DNA of 15,557 bases from Tritrichomonas foetus (Eukaryota > Parabasalia > Tritrichomonadida > Tritrichomonadidae), in assembly GCA_001839685.1 (NCBI GenBank), contig MLAK01001447.1:1-15557 (forward strand), written 5' to 3'. Under the pieces are notes generated by a model. The model was not told the DNA's origin, ran no database searches, and was given only the letters and a program-made list of their open reading frames with translations. The position numbers were made by a program, and so were the translations under genes. This document shows, piece after piece, positions 15,471 to 15,557 of the stretch; the stretch's first letter is position 1, and every line of letters starts with the position of its first letter.

Positions 15471-15557
15471 CTGACACTACCATCACCACTACCACCATCA
15501 CTAATGACATACACCAATGACACACTACCACCATCACTAATGACATACACTAATGAC
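15471..15557. repeat. 36-bp tandem repeat (minisatellite), running off the window
   Basis: Unit 15487-15522 repeats at 15523-15557 (35 bases visible) with one substitution (ACACCAATGAC against ACACTAATGAC). 15471-15486 looks like a shortened earlier unit. Each unit is built of CACTACCACCATCACTAATGA-like words. The array is cut by the window end, so copy number is unknown. Confidence 0.85.

Overview
The window looks like nuclear DNA of a trichomonad parabasalid; a Tritrichomonas-type organism is the best guess. It is strongly AT-rich and every recognisable gene is one uninterrupted reading frame. TAA, TAG and TGA are all used as stops. Most gene starts have a TCA-type initiator within about 35 bases of the ATG, as known for trichomonads. 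The gene types are also typical of that group: a multi-pass membrane protein with a cyclase-like C-terminus, a GAF-PDE, a divergent Rab, and a short two-repeat Myb protein. The species is inferred, not proven.

Layout, left to right. Positions 1-76 are one arm of a 76-bp inverted repeat whose partner is at 15395-15470. A type I mannose-6-phosphate isomerase lies on the minus strand (181-1317). A 2.2-kb gap follows, with long hairpins and ATG-less open frames that may be gene remains. Next come a Rab-like GTPase (plus, 3489-4115) and a convergent gap with a 38-base T run. A 1216-residue membrane protein (minus, 4528-8178) ends in a cyclase-homology domain that has lost key catalytic residues. 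A Ser/Thr kinase (minus, 8438-9511) is divergent from a GAF-domain cyclic nucleotide phosphodiesterase (plus, 10454-13762), with a 942-bp shared upstream region. An R2R3-type Myb protein (minus, 14476-14928) converges on the PDE. The right end holds a possible broken reading frame, the second repeat arm and a 36-bp tandem repeat.

The middle of the window groups three signalling genes: the cyclase-like membrane protein, the kinase and the PDE. The PDE keeps its catalytic residues, carries up to four GAF-like modules and has a PKA-type RRAS motif in its tail. A functional link between the three is inference from proximity. The genes are separate transcription units, not an operon. I found no CRISPR array, tRNA, rRNA, intron, virus gene or toxin gene.
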